Below are positions 6,774-7,018 of a stretch of 7,018 bases of DNA, piece by piece. Numbering within the stretch: the first letter of the stretch is position 1; each line of letters opens with the position of its first letter. The stretch is from an uncultured Bacteroidota bacterium (GTDB lineage: Bacteria > Bacteroidota > Bacteroidia > Chitinophagales > Chitinophagaceae), in contig CAIZLI010000039.1 in the NCBI GenBank assembly GCA_903933765.1, positions 1 to 7,018 on the forward strand, read 5' to 3'. The notes beneath the pieces were generated by a model, which was not told the origin of the DNA, searched no databases, and worked only from the letters and a program-made list of their open reading frames with translations. A program made the translations under genes and the position numbers.

Positions 6774-6784
6774 CAAAGCCTTAG

Positions 6785-7018
6785 ATGAAACGCTTATACC
6801 AACTTATTTTTTCATTCAGAAAATCTGAATTTGAAAAAAGTGTGGATATGCTCATTGGATATCGTAGTACCAAAATGGTGTTATTTCATACCGCTTTTAA
6901 CCACCGATCTTTAAAAGAAAATCCATCAGAGAACAATGAAAGAATGGAATTTTTAGGCGATGCGATTATTAGTTCTGTGGTAGCAGAGTACCTTTTTAAA
7001 AAATATCCCTTCAAGGGC
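6785..7018 (+). CDS. rnc: Ribonuclease III, N-terminal part (3' end outside window)
   Basis: Seventy-eight codons are visible before the window ends. The enzyme cleaves double-stranded RNA, including rRNA precursors and structured mRNAs, using two metal ions (EC 3.1.26.3). The family signature NERMEFLGDA is at residues 51-60. E52, E55 and D59 correspond to E. coli E38, E41 and D45. It is preceded by HRSLKENPSEN, matching the usual HRS segment, and followed by the helix ISSVVAEYLFKKYP. The N-terminal extension of about 14 residues relative to E. coli is moderately basic (MKRLYQLIFSFRKSEFEK) and seems common in this phylum. ATG 6785 lies 11 bases after the fabF stop, indicating an operon. The remaining catalytic Asp/Glu pair and the RNA-binding domain lie beyond the edge. 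Confidence 0.95.
   Translation, partial: MKRLYQLIFSFRKSEFEKSVDMLIGYRSTKMVLFHTAFNHRSLKENPSENNERMEFLGDAIISSVVAEYLFKKYPFKG

Overview
The window looks like chromosomal DNA of a member of the phylum Bacteroidota. It is AT-rich. Two promoters have the TAnnTTTG -7 element typical of this phylum, and starts mostly lack a Shine-Dalgarno sequence. The acpP-fabF-rnc order is common in the phylum, and the protein fragment at the left edge ends like a Bacteroidota outer-membrane barrel. The family Chitinophagaceae is a reasonable guess but is not proven by the sequence.

Left part (1-4416). The last 45 codons of a plus-strand beta-barrel outer-membrane protein run into the tail of a minus-strand operon, and the two stop codons overlap. 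Read from right to left, the operon encodes a sucrose-type MFS/GPH symporter (4416-3082), a PfkB-family fructokinase (3053-2100) and an amylosucrase-like GH13 enzyme (2085-136). The gaps are 28 and 14 bases. Together they form a compact sucrose pathway. Sucrose is imported intact and the GH13 enzyme splits it in the cytoplasm, either by building alpha-1,4-glucan or by hydrolysis. The released fructose is phosphorylated for glycolysis. No regulator and no SusC/SusD pair is seen within the window.

Middle (4417-5187). A 151-base divergent spacer carries a plausible promoter for each direction and a 10-base palindrome on the operon side. It is followed by a small two-helix membrane protein resembling the YcxB family (4568-5032). 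A 155-base spacer then holds an imperfect hairpin and a good promoter for the next operon.

Right part (5188-7018). This is the housekeeping lipid/RNA cluster: acyl carrier protein (acpP), 3-oxoacyl-ACP synthase II (fabF) and the start of ribonuclease III (rnc), which is cut by the window edge. A strong factor-independent terminator lies between acpP and fabF and ends only 13 bases before the fabF start. This suggests that acpP is made in excess and fabF-rnc is fed by read-through.

I see no mobile element, CRISPR array, tRNA, rRNA, pseudogene or clear new system. The most interesting points are the sucrose-to-glucan cassette and the acpP/fabF attenuator arrangement.
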